From Actinomycetota bacterium (GTDB taxonomy: Bacteria > Actinomycetota > Actinomycetes > Actinomycetales > Microbacteriaceae): a stretch of DNA of 7,299 bases. Positions 4,848 to 7,299 of the stretch are shown here, in pieces (the first letter of the stretch is position 1; each line of letters starts with the position of its first letter). A model generated the notes under the pieces. It had not been told where the DNA came from, made no database searches, and was given only the letters and a program-made list of their open reading frames with translations. The stretch covers positions 1 through 7,299 of the forward strand of contig WLES01000039.1 in NCBI GenBank assembly GCA_009704155.1. Reading direction: 5' to 3'. A program made the translations under genes and the position numbers.

Positions 4848-6793
4848 AAAATTCCGTAAACGGTAACTTTTGACCCTCGCGGAACTTCGCGAGTTGCGGC
4901 TGGAACCGTTTCTTTGGCCTTCGCAAAACTGTCGTCCCAGAATTCTTCAGGGATCGTTGTTGACACCGTGACGAGGAACCCTGCCCGCTCGAGAGCGGTC
5001 TTGGCTTGGGCAATTGTTAACCCTGAGGTCGAGGGTACTGCGACAAGGTCGGGGCCTTTCGATACGATCAGCGTCACGCTGTCGCCTCGGCGAATGACAG
5101 TGTCAACGGACTTCACACTGATCACACGCCCTTCGTCGACAGTGCTGGAAAACTCCAAGACGGCAACGGGTAGAACTTTGAGCCCCGCCGCTTCGAGTGC
5201 TGATGTCGCGTCGTCTGCTGATTCACCCACAACATCGGGAAATGGCCCGGCCGACGACAGAAGTGTGACACTGTCGCCGAATCGAACAGTCGCACCGGGT
5301 TCGAGTTGGTCGCCACCGGTCGCAGAGAGCCCAATCATTGAATTGACCGATGCATCTTCTGAGAACTCTTCGATGACCTCAGCAACAACCAGCCCGAGCT
5401 CGGTCAACATCGACCGGTAGTCGTTGAGTGATACCCCCTCAAACGCTGGAATGATCACGGGGAACGGCCCGTCCGAAATGACGAGCTGGACCTCTGATCC
5501 TCTCGGAAGGAAGTCATCGAGTGACGGCTCGGTGCCGAGAGCAAGCCCGGCTTCGACGTCGTTATCGAAGCTCACGATGTTCGGGTCAACAAGAATGAGT
5601 CCAGCATCGGTAATGGCCGCTCGCGCCTCCGCTTCCGACATTCCTTCAACCGAGAAGGGAGCAACGACAGCGCCGGGTCCTTGCGAAAACCACCAACCCG
5701 CGCCACCGATTAAGGCGACAATCGTTACGAGAGCCACGATTAGTGCGGCGCGTGGCACTCGCAGCTTTCGCGATGTCCGTGGCGACCCGGTCGAGTTTGC
5801 GAGGTTTACGGTGTTATCCGTTGCCCGTGACGTTTCCTGAATCGTGCCGAGAACAGCTGTCCGGAGCGAATCGTTCTCGCTCACTGGCGGATTCTTGAAG
5901 GACGCCGGCAGGACAGTTGTTTGCGCGGCGGTGTCCTGTGCGGCGGTGGTTCGCCGAGAAATTGACGCAGCCCGGAGATCATCGAGAAATGCGCGAGCAT
6001 CACCGTGGCGGTTTTGCGGTTGCTTCGACGTCGCTTTTTGGATGACCGCATCGAACTCCGGTGTGACGGAATCAACGACGTTCGACGCGAGGGGCATCGG
6101 CGATTTCGCGTGCTGCATCGCAACTTGCATCGGGTTCTCACCGACAAACGGCTGGGTTCCCGTGAGCATTTCGTACAACATGACACCAACGGAGTACAAG
6201 TCGCTGCGGTTGTCTGCCTGTGAACGCGTGAGAAGTTCGGGGGCGATGTACGCAACGGTTCCCAGCAGTGAACCTCCGGTTTCTGTTGCGCTCGTGACGG
6301 GACGCGCCAACCCGAAGTCACCGAGCTTGATCCGGCCGTCATTGACGAGCATGACGTTTTCCGGCTTCACATCTCGGTGCAGAATCCCTTCGCGGTGAGC
6401 AACGGAGAGTGCCTGAAGAATTGCCGTGGCGATGTCGAGGGCTTGCTCGGGGTTGAGTTGCCCGTAGTCGTTGAGAAGCTCGCGGAGGGTGATTCCTGGA
6501 AGGAGCTCCATTACGAGGTAAAGGATTTCGCCCTCGTGGCCCTGGTCGAACACCGACACGATGTTGGGGTGGGCAAGCCCCGCGGTTTGGCGGGCTTCGC
6601 GAATGAACTTCGCGGCATACTCCTCGTCATTGACGAGGTGATCGTGCATGACCTTGACGGCGACTTTTCGTTCTAGTCTCAGGTCCGTCGCAAGGTAGAC
6701 CTTGGCCATACCGCCACGAGCAATCCGTGACTCGATGAGGTAGCGCCCATCAATCGTGACACCGATGAGGGCGTCGTTCGATTGTTCGGGCAT
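4844..6793 (-). CDS. pknL: Transmembrane Ser/Thr protein kinase with four PASTA domains
   Basis: This 649-residue receptor-type kinase should phosphorylate proteins in the cytoplasm in response to wall signals outside. The kinase domain (about 15-275) is complete: glycine loop ARGGMAKVY (25-33), K47, E66, HRDVKPEN (139-146) with catalytic D141, DFG 159-161 and APE 184-186. The activation loop contains T167, S168, T170, T172 and S175 as likely autophosphorylation sites. A linker of about 70 residues rich in Thr/Ser follows, then one membrane helix (about 348-369) and four PASTA units (about 376-443, 444-516, 517-581, 583-649), which in this family bind peptidoglycan stem peptides or lipid II. 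The ATG has a -10 box 6 bases upstream and no ribosome site. PknB is the alternative name, but PknB usually lies with FtsW, PBP and PP2C genes; the aroG/plsC/fadD15 context favours PknL. M. tuberculosis PknL, as I recall, lacks PASTA domains. Confidence 0.93.
   Translation of the reverse strand: MPEQSNDALIGVTIDGRYLIESRIARGGMAKVYLATDLRLERKVAVKVMHDHLVNDEEYAAKFIREARQTAGLAHPNIVSVFDQGHEGEILYLVMELLPGITLRELLNDYGQLNPEQALDIATAILQALSVAHREGILHRDVKPENVMLVNDGRIKLGDFGLARPVTSATETGGSLLGTVAYIAPELLTRSQADNRSDLYSVGVMLYEMLTGTQPFVGENPMQVAMQHAKSPMPLASNVVDSVTPEFDAVIQKATSKQPQNRHGDARAFLDDLRAASISRRTTAAQDTAAQTTVLPASFKNPPVSENDSLRTAVLGTIQETSRATDNTVNLANSTGSPRTSRKLRVPRAALIVALVTIVALIGGAGWWFSQGPGAVVAPFSVEGMSEAEARAAITDAGLILVDPNIVSFDNDVEAGLALGTEPSLDDFLPRGSEVQLVISDGPFPVIIPAFEGVSLNDYRSMLTELGLVVAEVIEEFSEDASVNSMIGLSATGGDQLEPGATVRFGDSVTLLSSAGPFPDVVGESADDATSALEAAGLKVLPVAVLEFSSTVDEGRVISVKSVDTVIRRGDSVTLIVSKGPDLVAVPSTSGLTIAQAKTALERAGFLVTVSTTIPEEFWDDSFAKAKETVPAATREVPRGSKVTVYGIF
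4848..4871. terminator. Weak symmetrical terminator-like hairpin, lysE/pknL junction
   Basis: CCGT (4854-4857) and ACGG (4860-4863) form a small stem, flanked by AAAA (4848-4851) and TTTT (4868-4871), so each strand reads hairpin followed by a T-rich stretch. It starts right after the exporter stop codon and lies in the last codons of pknL. The stem is short (3-4 bp), which makes function doubtful, though its bidirectional shape suits a convergent junction. Confidence 0.3.
4876..4893. terminator. GC-rich hairpin near the 3' end of pknL
   Basis: CTCGCG (4876-4881) and CGCGAG (4888-4893) are a perfect 6-bp stem with a 6-base loop, 28 bases beyond the exporter stop codon. No U-tract follows on the + strand, so it could only act as a U-less terminator or a 3' stabilising structure for the exporter mRNA. 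It also encodes REVPR in pknL, so selection on codons alone could explain it. Confidence 0.3.
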
Positions 6794-6805
6794 ATGTCAA
6801 TTCTA
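6794..6805 (-). promoter_or_regulatory. Candidate leaderless promoter (-10 box) of pknL
   Basis: On the - strand TAGAAT (6800-6805) fits TANNNT and is separated from the pknL ATG by exactly 6 bases (TGACAT), so transcription should begin at or beside the start codon. No Shine-Dalgarno sequence lies between -4 and -15. No -35 hexamer is apparent. The box lies in the 42-base gap after the upstream gene, so pknL may have its own promoter as well as read-through from that gene. Confidence 0.5.
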
Positions 6806-6835
6806 TTCTTCGAAGGGGGGCGCGCGGAGTTGGCT

Positions 6836-7299
6836 CTAAGTCAGTTCAAACAACCAGTTCCACGCGCTCGCTTCCCATTTGGCATAGGCATCGGGGAAGG
6901 CACTGATCTGTACAGCTTGCGCGGCAGCGGCAACCGATTTGTTTTGCCACCCCGCAATGTCGAGAAGCCCTCGAGTATTTCCGGGAGTGGGGGATCCCGG
7001 GCCACCGAAAAATGCTCGAGTAGCGTACCGAGGGTCAAGAATCTGCTGGGGGGTTCCCCAACCCGATGACGGTCGTTGCTGAAAAAGCCCGACAGAATCA
7101 CGATCCCCGTAGTTGAGATTCCGAAGTGTTGATTCCTGAGCCGCTGTTGCGAGTGCGATAACAATTCCGTAATTCGGGATATTCATCTCGCGCCCAACTT
7201 GGATAATGATTCGCGCATTGGTCGCCATTTCATCAGTCAGTCGCGTGATGAGAGTACCGTCTGCCACACCGCCGCCTGGTTTTGCGCGGGCGCCCGATA
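6836..7299 (-). CDS. Lysozyme/transglycosylase-like domain protein, C-terminal part (5' end outside window)
   Basis: 153 residues are visible, ending in TAG at 6836-6838; the frame stays open to the window edge. A GTG at 7265-7267 could be read as a start, but the preceding codons are open and this domain is normally C-terminal in larger exported actinobacterial proteins, so I treat the gene as partial. The fragment resembles the lysozyme-like (SLT) fold: ATAAQES (50-56 of the fragment, E55 as candidate catalytic glutamate) followed by GDRDSVGLFQQRP (64-76), as in the ES and GL.Q motifs of soluble lytic transglycosylases, and a final AAQAVQISAFPDAYAKWE segment typical of this actinobacterial group. 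It would cut or bind peptidoglycan outside the membrane. Any signal peptide lies beyond the window. It is on the same strand as pknL, 42 bases upstream. Enzymatic activity is not established for this subgroup as far as I know. Confidence 0.8.
   Translation of the reverse strand, partial: SGARAKPGGGVADGTLITRLTDEMATNARIIIQVGREMNIPNYGIVIALATAAQESTLRNLNYGDRDSVGLFQQRPSSGWGTPQQILDPRYATRAFFGGPGSPTPGNTRGLLDIAGWQNKSVAAAAQAVQISAFPDAYAKWEASAWNWLFELT

Noticed and set aside
4914..6398. Nearly continuous antisense frame opposite pknL, interrupted only by two stop codons
   Set aside because: It follows from the codon bias of pknL in the opposite frame. The product is low-complexity Ser/Thr/Arg sequence without a ribosome site or conserved motif.
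6808..6815. CTTCGAAG palindrome between the lysozyme-like gene and pknL
   Set aside because: Eight bases without a loop and without a T-tract; too short to call a terminator or operator.
7265..7267. GTG as a true start of the lysozyme-like gene
   Set aside because: The frame stays open to the window edge, no good ribosome site precedes it, and this domain is usually the C-terminal part of longer exported proteins.
1..7299. Mobile element, defence system, CRISPR array or secondary-metabolite cluster
   Set aside because: No transposase, integrase, direct repeat series, toxin-antitoxin pair or biosynthetic megaenzyme is present; all genes are core metabolic or envelope families with uniform-looking codon use.

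Overview
The window looks like core chromosome of a moderately GC-rich actinobacterium, most likely Micrococcales/Microbacteriaceae. The basis is the kind of proteins present (plant-type class II DAHP synthase, FadD15-like ligase, PASTA kinase, an actinobacterial lysozyme-like domain) and recalled gene order. In Mycobacterium tuberculosis fadD15 (Rv2187), a plsC-like acyltransferase (Rv2182c), aroG (Rv2178c) and pknL (Rv2176) lie close together, and the same four families occur here in the same order. No tRNA, rRNA, CRISPR array, insertion sequence or phage gene was seen.

Layout. 1-217 (+) is the 3' end of peptide deformylase. 214-2043 (-) is a long-chain acyl-CoA synthetase that converges on def and overlaps it by 4 bases. 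2044-2141 is a 98-base divergent promoter region. 2142-2822 (+) is a PlsC-type acyltransferase, 2869-4236 (+) a class II DAHP synthase, and 4233-4847 (+) a LysE/ArgO-type exporter joined to aroG by an ATGA overlap. 4844-6793 (-) is a transmembrane Ser/Thr kinase with four PASTA units, converging on the exporter with another 4-base overlap. 6836-7299 (-) is the C-terminal part of a lysozyme/transglycosylase-like protein whose start lies outside the window. Coding density is very high; the longest gap is 98 bases.

How the genes may work together. FadD activates fatty acids to acyl-CoA and PlsC uses activated acyl groups to build phosphatidic acid, so the divergent pair suits membrane lipid supply. 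AroG makes the first committed step to aromatic compounds, and the co-translated exporter may relieve an amino-acid excess. The PASTA kinase probably senses cell-wall fragments, and its same-strand neighbour has a wall-hydrolase-like fold. These functional links are inferences from family and position.

The region looks ordinary in gene content; I did not find a convincing undescribed system. The more notable signals are regulatory: two likely leaderless start sites (plsC, pknL) with identical spacing, and two convergent stop-codon overlaps with hairpins placed inside coding sequence.
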